NCBI GenBank assembly: GCA_029465975.1
Contig: CM055753.1
Coordinates: 6,107,382 to 6,171,381, forward strand
Direction: 5' to 3'
Length of the DNA: 64,000 nucleotides
Source: Dallia pectoralis
Taxonomy: Eukaryota > Chordata > Actinopteri > Esociformes > Umbridae
The notes under the pieces are model-generated. The model saw only the letters and a program-made list of their open reading frames with translations, was not told the DNA's origin and did no database searches. Shown here piece after piece: positions 1 to 12,883 of this stretch. Positions within the stretch are counted from its first letter, which is position 1; every line of letters begins with the position of its first letter. Position numbers and translations under genes: made by a program.

Positions 1-166
1 ATTCACTAAACATTAACCAAATGTGAGGACAGAACAGACAGTTGGCTGTGTTCCAGCAGCAGCTTATCACAGTATATCAACATCCACGTTCTCAACTTAC
101 AGACGCTCACACACAAACATCTCTGACACAGACTCTAAAGATTGACTTTAAGCATAGTTAGCCATC

Positions 167-307
167 TGTGTGTGTGTCTGTGTGTGTGGGTGTGGGCGAG
201 TGGGGGTGGAGTGTTTGGGGGGGTGAAACAGCTGATCTGAGTCCAGCTGGCGAGGGACTGGGTGATGTTCAAACCAACTTGTTGTCTGATAGGCTTCACT
301 GGCCAAC

Positions 308-336
<29 letters not shown>
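167..336. repeat. (GT)n at 167-196 and (CA)n at 308-336
   Basis: Two dinucleotide tracts of opposite complementarity on the same strand, about 110 bp apart, with GGGTG-rich sequence between them. Confidence 0.93.
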
Positions 337-339
<3 letters not shown>

Positions 340-2037
340 CCCATGTGTGTACAGATGGCAGTTGTTTTAAAAGGTCCTCTCCTTATATTTGCCTGCAGTT
401 ATAACGTAACAACAAAATAAATGTTACTACGTTCATGTAGGCCTGTTCCGTTGTCTTTCTCTGTTGCAGGAAATTGAGGAGCTTGTTTATATCATGTTCA
501 CATACTTTATACAAGAGGCAGTAAAAGCAATAAAAACATGTGGTTTACGATTCTTAACCGCGAATATACAAATATACATGGATTTTCGTCTGGTTAGCAG
601 TATCATTATAAAGCACTCTAAATGAATACAGCTGTACGAACTGACTGGACAGGCAACACAGTGCTGGGGTTTAATATCACATATTAGAGGTGGCTTTATG
701 TCCTGTTTCTGTCAATGGGAAGATAGACAGCCGGTGAAGGCCAGCGGAAAGAAAGAAACAGATTAACCTGAACTGCCCACCTGCCTTGCAGCTGACAGAG
801 GATCATTTTCTGAAAAAGGTGGTGAACTGAGGATGCGACAATGATTAGCACATGTCCTCGCCCGCGACCCAGGCCGCAAAGAGGGCATGTGGCCACCGAT
901 TATCCTCTTTGACAACCAACAATGCATTGCGGTTCGCTTTTGTCGCAGGCGAACGGTGTTTTGAGAGTTAAAGCCGACGGTACGTCTTTCTCATAGGAAT
1001 ATCTGACTTTTCTTACCAGAGGAAGAAACCTGTGATGCTGGAAATGACTGCAGAGAATGGAGTACAGGAGTACTGGGCATGTTTGTGATACCAATCGGGT
1101 ATGCTGTTTATCTCACTCTCAAAACCTTGTGAAAACCAAAAAGTAGAGACGTCTGTAACGGATATCAATAGATGTTATCAATAGCATATAATTTGGAACC
1201 CACTATTTGTTATCTGCATATGTTAGCACCTGCAGCAGGCCACAGATTCACCAATAATTTACATCTCTAGACACTTAGAAAGCTGAATGTAAGTCCTTTT
1301 AGATATCCTTTAATGAATTTCTTTTAACTCTTCATTTGGTGACCCTAGTGTGGCTTTGTCGTGTGGAAAAATCAGAAAGGCTTGGGCCTAGGTCAGCGGA
1401 ATCACTCGTGTACAAAATGTTTAATGGGTGACAAAATCACTTTGGAACTAATACGCTCACTAAACAGCCGATAAGCTATTTTCTGATTCATAAAGCATTC
1501 ATTGCTTTGCACATCAGTATAATTTGCTACGAACTTTACCCCTACGCCAATACTAACGGCCTATGTATATCGTGTAAAGGTAAAGTAGTTGCTATTATCA
1601 CATTCATAAAGCACACTTAAAACATTACTGTAAATATGAATGTATTAAATATTGCAAATGCAACACAGCGTTTTATAGCACTCAGCGTATTAGTATTTTC
1701 CTGATATTATTATAGAAAACAGTTGGAATCAAGCCCTCTCATTACAAGGATAGGCACCATTTGGGGTAAAGTAGTGGAGGTGTCTGAGTGAGTAACCAAG
1801 AGAGTCAGATACTTTCCTATTAATCAGGCAGGCTTTAAAGATATTTTCTTAAGGGCCTGGGAGTAGCCTCAATCGTCTAAGCCACTTCATTTGAAAGAGT
1901 CAAAAATTATTTCTATCACTTGGAGATTTTACTAGCTGCACACACACCAACTACCGTACATGTATGTTTACGTGTGCCTTCCAACACAGTCCCTCCCATC
2001 CACACACACACACAGTGTCATTCAAGCACATGCAGAA
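337..2037. other. No gene recognised
   Basis: Non-repetitive, AT-leaning sequence with only short chance frames (65 codons or fewer). No splice-bounded exon or repeat family is evident. Confidence 0.6.
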
Positions 2038-2345
2038 GCAAAGATGTGGTCCTTCAGAACTCTGGACAGGGCCAAAAGCTAAAGACTAGAAGAAGAGTTC
2101 AAAGATGTGGTCCTTCAGAACTCTGGACAGGGCCAAAAGCTAAAGACTAGAAGAAGAGTTCAAAGATGTGGTCCTTCAGCACTCTGGACAGGGCCAAAAG
2201 CTAAAGACTAGAAGAAGAGTTCAAAGATGTGGTCCTTCAGCACTCTGGACAGGGCCAAAAGCTAAAGACTAGAAGAAGAGTTCAAAGATGTGGTCTTTCA
2301 GCACTCTGGACAGGGCCAAAAGCTAAAGTCTAGAAGAAGAGTTCA
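2038..2345. repeat. 61-bp minisatellite, five copies
   Basis: Unit starts GATGTGGTCCTTCAGAACTC at 2043, 2104, 2165, 2226 and 2287. The first two units have AGAACTC, the rest AGCACTC. It is followed at 2411-2484 by two copies of a 37-bp unit (TTTCAGCACCAGCTTAACAG...). Confidence 0.95.
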
Positions 2346-2484
2346 GCATTGGTAGACAGAACACAGATCTCAGCACAGCAGTCTGGCGACACAAGTTGTT
2401 TCAGCACAGCTTTCAGCACCAGCTTAACAGAGGGAGAGCTCCACAGCTTTCAGCACCAGCTTAACAGAGGGGGAGCTCCACAGC

Positions 2485-4177
2485 TCTGCTCACCTGAAAC
2501 ACCAGTGAGGGTTTGCTTGTCAGCACACCCGCAAGTGATCCTCTAATATAAAGAGACACCAATTTATTCATCAATTAAACAACCGGTCCGACCGAAATTG
2601 GACTTCCGTTTGCGCGGCTGATTGTTAAACTGGGACCCGGGATGCGATTTCTGTTAACGGTCGAACTCGAGATCAGACAAACACACGTTCACTGTTCTAT
2701 CTTAAGGATTCAATCTAGCGACATCTCAGGTACTTGTCAAATCCTCTAACTGTTAAGTGTCTGAGTAGAGTGCAAGCTGAACTCAATTAAAGCAGTTAGA
2801 AGAACCGTCACAGTGGACCTACCTGCCCTACATTTCAGTAACCTACGAAGTCCTCAGAAACAGCCCCTCCGCCTATGAGGGCATTATAAGAGTCCACAGG
2901 GTGGTAGTTACTGTAGGTCAAAATTGTTAGGTCAAAATTATTCTGGACTGTCTGTAGACTCAGTGGGTTAGCCGAATGACTCAGTGGGTTATCAATTAGA
3001 CTCAGTGGGTTAGCCAATAGACTCAGCCAATAGACTCAGTGGGTTAGCCAATAGACTCAGCCAATAGACTCAGTGGGTTAGCCAATAGACTCAGCCAATA
3101 GACTCAGTGGGTTAGCCAATAGACTCAGCCAATAGACTCAGTGGGTTAGCCAATAGACTCAGTGGGTTAGCCAATAGACTCAGAGGGTTAGCAATTAGAC
3201 TCAGTCGGTTAGCCAATAGACTCAGTGGGTTAAATGTCATCGTCAACGGCTTCGCAGAACACAAAGCCAATCGAGCTCATGTTATTTTAACACATCAGAC
3301 GACCCAGACTGCCTATAAAAATCAAGCCTTATTAAGATTAATTTACATCGCTTGTCAATCCACAGCTATCCCCAATCGGTCATAATTAAACCACGTTATG
3401 GTCCACTAAACCGTTTGGTTGTCATCAAACCCTGGACGTTTAACGGGGCTATAAGAATAACAGCAAGCTCATACGCGTCAAATAACGACAAAAGGCACGC
3501 TGCCATTTAAGCGATCTTATTTTAACGCTCCACTTGATTAATAGGTAGGTGTTTTACTATAGCCATTGCAGACCATTTGAAATACGGGCATGTCAGTTTC
3601 ATCACGGGGCCATACTTCAGCGAGCACGTCCCCGGTCATTAGCCGTGTATTGGTGTATCCGTCATGAGATTAATCTATATATGTATATTCTATAATAGAA
3701 ACTATTGCCTGTTATTTGCAGATAAGTGACAGTGTTTTTGACCGGTTTATGCCTTCTGTGCCGCAGATCGACTTATACGGGTATATTTCTGAGCGCCGTC
3801 CGCGGTTCTGAACGAGTTCGTTAGATTACGGCGTCTCTGGTAACAGGTTCAAATATGCCATTAGATTGGGTTATGTTCTGCTATTACAATTATTAAGTAA
3901 TATAAACACACACACACACAGACTTACCAACAAAGTTATTTCAGTTTCAGGGAAATGTGGCGCTGATAGAGGCCTGTAATCTTTTCCCGCACCTGCGCCC
4001 GCAATGATTAAATTATGCTACTGGCCATGCACCTTAATCTCCAATTACATCCAACATGGCTTCTTTGACCTTCACCCACGTCTTCATATCAAAAGAGCAT
4101 GAGGTTTCAGCGGAGCCAAGGTCAACCCGCCAGCCCTTTCAATAGTCGAGAGATATTTCCCACTGAATAGGGAATAT
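2485..4177. other. Intergenic apart from the 2945-3232 minisatellite
   Basis: 3233-4177 is unique sequence with mixed GC content and frequent CG dinucleotides (for example 3770-3830). No coding signal is seen. Confidence 0.55.
2945..3232. repeat. 21/13-bp minisatellite
   Basis: Alternation of AGACTCAGTGGGTTAGCCAA and the shorter AGACTCAGCCAAT, about 13 units in all. Confidence 0.93.
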
Positions 4178-4185
4178 ATCTGTAC

Positions 4186-5174
4186 TAGGGCTGGGATATT
4201 TAACGCGTTAATCTGATGCGTTAATTTCAAATGTTTAACGCGTTAAAATAATTTAACGCAATTAACGCACCACCTTATTAAGTTTCGGTTTCGGTTTGCT
4301 AAACCGAATTCAAATACCATAGAAGCAGCTCGTCTTTAGTTTATCATATAAAAGCAAACACATGGTCATTATTTACGTTACTAGAGAGTATATAGGACAG
4401 AAACACCCGATCATTATTGATGTTGCAATCCGCCAATCCGCGTTACTGCAGTACGGGGCGCCTAATCGGGCTTTTGACCAAGTATACTACCGTTAACCGA
4501 TGTTTTAGATAAATAGATCTGCCGCCCGATAAACACAGTAGAAGACGAGGGACTGAAATAAATCATTCCAATTGCATTGGGATCCCCATCATACAATCTA
4601 CCCTCTAAAACAATTGTTTTGAGACATAACCTGCTGGAGAAAGCAGAGAACGTCACTCTCATGGAGACCCTAACCAACCCGACATAACCAAACTTAATTT
4701 CACTTCATTCTGTTTGTCATTCATATTACAAAGGCTGTTATAGACTTCTTTAAAATTAATCTGGCAACTTTACATATAGTGCAATTATTTTGGCCTATAG
4801 GCTTAAGTTCTAAAATAATCTATCTTTGACATTGATGGTTTCACCTTACACTTTGTCATTTTGTTTTTGAAAATGTTTTATTTCATTTGGACTATTGTCA
4901 ACATGATCCAGTATTTTTGATAACCTTCAGGGTTTAAATATATAACTTCCACTTCAACACTTTGTTTATAAAGTTGCTATATTTGATAAGAATGACTATT
5001 CTGTATTGTTCACAGGAGAGACTATCATAAAATTATGTATTTAAAATATACTTCATTGTGTTAATTGATTTATTTCATTGTTTCAAACAACTTGTGGAAA
5101 ATGCGATTAATCGCGATTAATCACAGGATTGTGCGATTAATTAGTTATTTTTTTTAAATAAATTGACGGCCCTA
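4186..5174. mobile_element. Non-autonomous hAT element (989 bp)
   Basis: Ends TAGGGCTGGG and CGGCCCTA form short terminal inverted repeats flanked by a perfect 8-bp target duplication, ATCTGTAC (4178-4185 and 5175-5182). Subterminal arrays of GCGTTAA (left) and GCGATTAATC (right) are typical of transposase-binding repeats in hAT elements. No transposase-length frame is present. Confidence 0.9.
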
Positions 5175-5182
5175 ATCTGTAC

Positions 5183-6539
5183 GTGTACGAACAGCTCGAT
5201 ATAAAGCGCTTAGGCGTCTTTTACCCATGATGCTAAGTAAAAATGGCTAAATGACCACCTGGCCAGAGCCGCATACATTGAGACATAGTCTTCGTGCTTT
5301 GCAGGGGGAAAAAAGCCCTTCGATAATTTCTAATATTATCTACCAAACTGCTATCCACTTTACAACCTGGATCTAATGTAACACCCTGTCTAAATCTTAA
5401 ATCCTAGATAAACGAGACAGACCGGGAAACTTTTTAACACACCCTTGTAGAAAAATCTAATTTAACACACAGGACGTACTGCAAATAAGTGAACTGTGCC
5501 GAGTGCTGTAGGTGAGAATTACTACATGTTATTAAAACAAAATAATGTTATAATAAAATAACCATACTGCATATGGCTGTTTCAGAAAGCCACAGCGAAA
5601 TTTACCCAGAAGCCTTTGGAGTATCCTCAACTGTCCCACCTCGCCGCTCAAACATATTGTGACCATAGGCCGCTAGACGCAAAAAAAAGGGTTCTATTTA
5701 TGACTAACATTTAGGACTAACAAACAACCAAACAAACGACTCTCTGCCTGGCCTGTGCTATTCAGCCTCCGTATATATATCCCAAATCCGAACAGAAGCA
5801 CGCTCTAGTCAGCGCCCTCATTGAAACTTGAGTAAAACTGCTCATCCAGCTGTTCTACTTTCATGGGGTCTGCTTTGTTAGCTGCCAGGCCGTGTCTTTA
5901 TCGTGTATGTGATAATATCATCAATACAAAATGACAGATTGTCCAATATTCAACAGTAAATAAAACGTGCTTATGTGGAGTATCATTCATATATTAAAAG
6001 GCAGACGGTGCTTTTTTAGTGCACTTTTGACAAATAATCTCCTTTGGTTGAAGGCAGAACCCCATATATAGTGAGTATATAACGCATGGGACGGAGGCTG
6101 TATTTCTGGGGTGTTTTTGGTTTTACTCCAGACGTAATAGCACATTATGTACGTCTCCTGGCACTGTTGGGTCACTCAAATGACATCCCATCGGCCCCCA
6201 GTTAAAAGCCGTCACCACGTATGGAATAAGGTTACAGGCTTTATCGTAGCCAGAACCTTCCCAGGATGCATGCATGTAGATGTGAGACGAGCCCGCTGAC
6301 AGTGTGGAGGATATTCCTGGCGGATATTCCTGGGTCGCCGCCGAGTTAGAATTCTGGAACTTATGGAGATCGTGTGTCAAACGACGGAGCGCTTTGAAGA
6401 GCCGTTCCATATTTATACCCGCCAGACGATGCCAAACAAGGTCACATTGCCGGTATTGGCTTTTGCGGAAAAGTTCTGCTGTGAGGGTTGGAAGCCCAAC
6501 TTTCTGATGGAATGTCTTGTGGGTAGGGTTTGTATTGTG

Positions 6540-6540
<1 letters not shown>
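5183..6540. other. No gene recognised
   Basis: A 175-codon minus-strand frame (6123-6650) overlaps the GT tracts and shows no domain. The rest is non-coding in appearance. Confidence 0.55.
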
Positions 6541-6576
<36 letters not shown>

Positions 6577-6831
6577 CTGTGTCTAGGCACATGTTTGAGT
6601 GAGCGCGTGGTTCTCCATCCACACTCTGTGTGTGTGTGTGTGTGTATCAAGCTGTGTTGTTAGGGTCAGTTTGTTTTGTGGGTGTGCATGTGCCTTGTGT
6701 CTATGCACCCCCCGCTTTGTGTGTGTGTGTGTGTGTGTGTCTGTGGTTTTCCACTAACACTCCGAATGTGTGTGTGTGTGTGCGTGTGCGTGAGTTTGTG
6801 TCTGTGTGTGTGCGCGTGTATATATCTGTGA
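6541..6831. repeat. Cluster of (GT)n tracts
   Basis: Five GT runs (about 6542-6572, 6627-6647, 6717-6741, 6767-6790, 6800-6815) are separated by 20-70 bp of related GT-rich sequence. Confidence 0.93.
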
Positions 6832-8261
6832 TTTAAAGCTGTGTGGTTAGGGGCCAATTAATCAGCGGTAGCTGTCACCACGACGACGGTTTAAGTGTGT
6901 GTTCTCCTCTCTGTGTGAGACACCAAGCGGGACAAAGAGCTTACCTTATTATGGGAGAGTTAAAGTGGTCCCTTCATCCATCTCGCGTTCTCTCTCTCTC
7001 ATCTCTCCATCTCTATGTAAGATTAATATACTACTTCTGTTGTTGTAGAGTAGATAAACACACGCGCACACGCACACCAGGCACAATGTGTCATTGTTGT
7101 GACATTGAGAGAGTGCTTTGTTTATTTAAACCTGTCAGTAGTTTGTATGTCCGCACGTGTACGTTTGTGCGCCGTATTCTTATTAACTTCACTCACACGC
7201 CCAAAGTAATTGCCTCGTTTAATGGCCATCGAATTTGTTTCAGAAAGATTGCATGAATACATTCTAAGGGTATGTCTGTCAGAAATGTCTAGTTAATTGT
7301 TCAATTCGATTGAACCCCACTTTTTTCGGTCATTTTTACTCACACACTGGTCTCGGGACTGTATCCAAGCTGCAACTGCTGTTTGGTTGTCTGTAATATT
7401 ATTCCTCTTGACTTTAGATGGACATGAGGATGGGGTAAATATATTACACATGAACCGTGCTATTTCAATCACCATAAGAAATTTCTCAAAAAAACGAACA
7501 CATCGTCACACAGTAATTGTCTTACAGCCATGCGTCATCAGAGATGGAGTAGAGAAAGTCAGAGACATCCCGTTCTTTTTCCGGTCGGGGAGAACACGCC
7601 TGGTCTACTTATCGTTTTCATAGACTCCTGAGAAGAGACAATCCCTAAACCAGAGCGATGACGAAGAGGTGAAGAACGCCTACTTGCACAGTCAGAACCC
7701 TTACGCGGAGATCCTCATTCATACAGCCTCCTTGGCATCACCGTCGCCGTGACGCCCCACACGTATCAGATCGTTTCGCCCACCGATCGGCTCCTTCGAG
7801 GACTCTCCGAGAATGCTCCGTCGTTTTTACGCGCCGTCTCTAAAGAAGCATCGGTTGCTCCGTTCGCTGTCGAGCTGGATTGACCGTGAGTGATGAATTA
7901 GCGTCGTAATTAATAATTACCCGAAGATCAACGCGGCCATTGTTCCCTCTGACGGCTCAGTGTGTTCCCCGCTCAGATTTAGGTCGGCTAAAAGGAGAAG
8001 TATAATTGAGTGCCTCGTGGCTTAATTAACTGGCTTACACTAATTACAGAGGTCCGCGTGTAGACGGAAGAGAGAGAGAGAGAGGAAGGCCCCACATTAC
8101 GCCGTGATTGCTGGAGCCAAGTGCTGTTCCGGGGGCCAACCTTGTCCTGTGCGGATTTAGAGCCTATTTAGATTACGACACTTGTCATTTAAATGTTTAA
8201 TAAAATGTAAATACAATTTATGTTATTCACGCAGCAGCTTGGCCCCGAACCCTTATGGCAC
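6832..8261. other. No gene recognised
   Basis: Frames of 137 and 108 codons (6843-7256, 7297-7623) have no recognisable domain or splice context. 7620-7880 is relatively CpG-rich and precedes the TAATTA cluster at 7890-8050. Confidence 0.5.
7890..8050. promoter_or_regulatory. Cluster of TAATTA homeodomain-type sites
   Basis: GAATTA, TAATTAATAATTA, ATAATTGAG, CTTAATTAACTGG and CTAATTACAG lie within 160 bp in a non-repetitive, moderate-GC context. This resembles developmental enhancers, but conservation is untested. Confidence 0.25.
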
Positions 8262-8294
8262 GCATGCACACTCGCGCACACACACGCACGCACG

Positions 8295-8389
<95 letters not shown>

Positions 8390-8398
8390 CACACACGC

Positions 8399-8431
<33 letters not shown>

Positions 8432-8432
8432 T
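8262..8432. repeat. Long compound (CA)n microsatellite
   Basis: About 170 bp of CA repeats with interspersed CGCACG units. It produces meaningless open frames on both strands. Confidence 0.98.
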
Positions 8433-11400
8433 TTAAAGACAGGGGGAAAACACATAAGAGGAGGACACACACGTATACATAACAACTAGCCTATTCACAA
8501 ATTCGTACAGAAACCCCCGGCTGGGTTTTGAGTCGTGAAGAGTGGCTTTAAATTCACCAAAAACCCAGTAGCCACCCTGGGTCTCTCTCAATCTATTACC
8601 GAACATTTAATTTAGACATCTCTTCACCCCCGCTCTACCTGCGGTTGAGTAATGGTCATCATTCTTCCTCACGCCGTGCTCTACCCTCATTTCTCTTCCA
8701 CTCTCACGCGTTACATTCTCGCTCGTCCTGTCTACGAATTTTCACTAACCTTCCTTTGTACAATACGTTTTCACACCTTGTATTCCAAACCTCTGTTTCT
8801 GTTCTCTCTCTCTCTCCATTCCCTTTTCTCCTTCTGTATCCACTGGGCTACATTAATTAATCACATCAACGCACACAGCTTCATAACGCACAAGCGGAAA
8901 GATGTGAAGACAGACACCAGAGAGAAAGAATGATGAACTGTTTGTCAACGAAGGAACCGGGACCCGGGAGTCTTTATTTCTGGGTATAATTTGAATCTTT
9001 CTCCATTGAGCGTGTGTTCTATGTATCTGACCCGTTTCTCCTGTTCTTGTCCAGTGTGAACATGTCCTCAGGACGCAGGAACGTGGTGAGGAACTCTCCT
9101 CCACGGCGCAGTCATTAGCATTTAAATGGCCTCTCCTTCATGATATAAAGTAATACTACATTTATAAGCGCTGACTAGGACTAAGATATTATAAAAAAAG
9201 AAGAAGAAACAGAAGAGTAGCCAGCATGGGTAATAACGAGGAGGTAAGGCGACATAAATCCAAGGAATGATGTAAAACACAACTGGAACACGAAAAGTCT
9301 GAACCAAATGACAGAAAGCATGGATGGAAACCGTAATAAACTTACAAACTATAATAAACTCCTCAATGACAACGATCAATGACATCAGCTAAGATGTCCG
9401 GTCAGAAGTACTACTAAATAGAGACAATTTTGGAAGGTTCTCTCCTTCTAAACTGTTACTAAGATAGCACTAATTGTCAGCCTGATGTCAATCCGATGAA
9501 AAGAGTCTTCTGCCGTATCCACTGAATTGAATTGTGACGCTCGCCAATTCATTGTCAGGTTTTCTCGTGTCATCTTCTGACTCTGGTGTCTTTTGAGGGA
9601 CGTACGTACCTTTCAAGGTTCCGCGAGCGTTGTGCCTTCACAGCGTGGGCATTGAAAGACAGATGACACAGCTCTCGGTTTATCGCTATTCGTTTATCAT
9701 TTGGCTGTTACCTTTGTATTTTTAATTCCACAATAACATCTATTGACTTCGCCGGAGTTTCCGCTTTTCTCTCTCTCCCTGTGTTGTTCTCCATCTATTG
9801 GAAGACTGTAAATCCTAATTATATTTAATGACGAGACAAATTATGGAGGAAGCCAATGACCTTTACTTGGCGTGCAATCGAAATGAAATCAAAACAATTA
9901 AACGTTATCAAAGTCGAACGATGCATTATTCGTTTCCAGCTCAGTCCCTGGTGTTACTCAAAAGCTATAGAGAAGCAAGAAGCAACTCCTGTCTTCCAAG
10001 TTTAGAGGACCAGCATTTGCTGAGGGAAGATTTTTTGAATAATGTTGTGGCCACATTAATTTAAAAAAGCATAGTTATTGTGCTGTGGAAAAATCATCGA
10101 ACCAATGTTCCCTTGAACATATTTCGGTACTTATATAAGTTATAATGTTTCTTGGTTATACAGTCTAATGTTTTTTTGTGTCAGTAGTGCCATTTAGGGC
10201 TACATCCTTCGTCTGTACCGAAGTACTCTCACATGTTGTGATACAGAAGCCCTTTTAGTCACTAGAGGCGCCTTTAAGCAGCAATTACAGTCATATGTAG
10301 ATGCTTCTACTTGCTTAGCAAATCCTGGATACAGCAAATACCCTTTTTCTGTTTATCCAAATGTATCGCTCGATAATGCAATCTTTTTGCAGCATATAAC
10401 ATGTAGACTCTTTGACAGAGTTGGTCTTCAGGAGCTGCTCCCAAATGGAAAAGCTGCACAAACTTCTGTCGGCATCGCTAAGAGAAATGGTCACGTCATC
10501 CTAAAACACAATGAAGAACAATGCAGACAATGCCTCAGACATTTTCCTGGTTGATATTCTACATGAAATTGTCATCAAGATTCATGTTCGGTTCAGCTAT
10601 CTGACAGAAGTCTTCACATTCCAGTCAAAAGGTTCTGGTACAATATAGAATTCATCGTTGACTCAATGATAACAGAAGACAGTAACAAGTTACAACAAGT
10701 TGGCCAGGTCATGAGGCAGCCCCAAACCATAATGGCATTGCCTATATCCTTCGTCTGTTCAAAGGCATTGTCTGGTTTTCACCGTACATAATGTTCGGCA
10801 CTGAAGCCAAACAACTCCCTCCTTTTCTCATCGTCCCACAGTGACTCGCTTGTGCCACAAGGCCATATTATTAACTAAAATAAAACCATTCCCACATGAA
10901 AAAGCTATAAAGCTTCCATGGAAAAATAGTAAAAATAAATGAAAAAGTTTAGTTAGCAACCAAGCAAATGCTCCAACACGTATGTACGTCCAATACAATA
11001 CAAACAATACAAAGTCACAATCCACATAATTATAAGAACCTTTGTCAATTATGATATAATGTGAGACTGTATCTGTTATCAGATGGACAACATGAATAAT
11101 TGTGTGTCTGAACGGGTCTCAGCAAACGATGACTGGGTGTTTTTGCCTTTCTGCCGATATGTGTCACTTTTACCAGGGGAGCAATTTTCTATTCCTAATG
11201 TGCAAAACACAGGGTTCCTGGAGGTTACTGAATAACATATAGTGTGTTAAATATTTTAAGCAAAATACCATTCTGTTATTTTGGGAATTTGCTACATCGC
11301 TTGCAGTTAAAAAGGTTGAGAGGAAAAAATGTGAAAGACCAGAAAAGCAAAATGAATGTTTCTTGATGGTTCTGCTGAAGACAATCACATATCCAGAAAG

Positions 11401-12700
11401 ACTCACCAGCCAGCCGGACTATATAAAACTGTGGTTGTTCGTAACATAGCTAAGCTGGAGTATGTCTATACTATTAAGGTGAGCTGTGGTCATCGGAGGG
11501 ACTCATGATATGTGGAGGGTTACTTATCTCCATTTCTGAAGCTACTCCTGCCGTTTCCTTTCATCTTGCTCCGTTCATTAAGCTTCATTAAGCCTCGCAG
11601 GAAGACGGGAAAAGCAGTTGTCTTTGCTCCCCTTTTCTAATCCCCAACAGCATCCTATTCACTATGTAGCACACTTCTCTCGACCAGAGCATTGTGGGAT
11701 CCAGTGGGATGTAGTCTCAGTCTTGGTCCCTTGTTTTATTTTCGGATCTGCCAATTAAGGCGTCGTCGTTAAGATCCCTTGTTCTTCAAAGACCACCACC
11801 AGGAGAACCACGGTCTCTACAGCCATTATAGTCCTCCCTCCCTTCTTTACATCTAGTCTCAAAATACCTGGAGATGGGCGGGAGGCGTAAGAGGTGTCTG
11901 GGCCTCCAGACCAAAGCTCGCTTAACGTAATGTCCTCCGGGAAAAGGTTGCAGGACACAAGCGTAGAGGTTCAAACAAATGCTCTTTTAAATGACAGACT
12001 CGGATAAACAGGGACTCAGACAGCAACGCCGCACAAATCCATGACACCAAAGAAACACCAGGGCGTGGGAAACTTTTAATTTAGTGTTATTCTTTTATTC
12101 TACCAGGGAGACACACTGAGACCGAGGTCTTGTTTGCAAGTGGTCCCTGGGAAAACCAATTCACGAATACAAAAACAGTTAAAGACATACAATTAACAGA
12201 CACACTGACAGTAATTGTCAGTCGGTTAAAACAAACACTATAAAAATCCAACATCATTTTTTTTCAAACTGACCCATTGACACCGAGGAACTTAAATGAA
12301 GCACTGACTGGACACTGTTCAACGGATGAGGTGCTTTGAAAGAGAAGGCAGAACTGCCCAATTCAATTGTTACAAAGGGTGTCTGTTATATCATCCAACT
12401 CTCCAATCTAGTATTGAAACCAGGCGATCTATGTGTTAACAGAGATGATGAATATACCGGAAGCCTGTGGAGTAGAGCTTAGTAAACATAAATAGAATAA
12501 TGGAGTGATCTACGCACTTTAAGGAGGTCCAGACAACTTTCTGGTATAAGATGCAGTGATGTGTATTGTATCTATCCGAATTAATAAAAAACGCAGGGCG
12601 AACAGAGGTGAACAGAATCAAGCAGTTTCAGAGTAGAAGCAGATGCCCTTTGGTAAATTGCGTCCTCACATGAAAGTCGACTAAACATTTTGTCTCCTGG
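8433..12700. other. No gene recognised; possible old repeats
   Basis: AT-rich sequence with short chance frames only. 10410-10840 has a diffuse mRNA-like look without an open frame. 12100-12170 (accaGGGAGACACACTGAGA..., tcccTGGGAAAACC) resembles dispersed fish repeats and leads into the LINE fragment at 12701. Confidence 0.5.
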
Positions 12701-12883
12701 TCACCAACGAGAAGCAAGATTTGTTTCTGTAGAAGAAACCCACTTTAAGCTTTTCACAAGCTCGTTGATATGTCTCCTAAATGAAAGGTCACTGTCAATC
12801 CAAATGCTGAGGCGTTCGTATGAAGGGGCCCGTTCAGCTGCAGAACCATCCAACGACCGAAGCTGTAAGCCTGATGAGATCAT
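12701..12883 (-). pseudogene. LINE reverse-transcriptase C-terminal fragment
   Basis: A 60-residue frame contains YERLSIWIDSDLSFRRHINE followed by LVKSLKW. This matches the block (Y-x-LGIWID-x-LSF-x-HI-x-LVKKLK) that lies downstream of the catalytic palm in jockey/L2/Rex-type fish LINEs. Flanking sequence is degenerate and no long ORF2 remains. It is a dead 3' fragment; clade assignment is uncertain. Confidence 0.6.

Noticed and set aside
6123..6650. 175-codon minus-strand ORF
   Set aside because: Its N-terminus is encoded by the GT tract and the remainder has no recognisable motif or splice context.
8182..8489. His/Thr- and Cys/Val-repeat ORFs
   Set aside because: They encode only the (CA)n tract in different frames.
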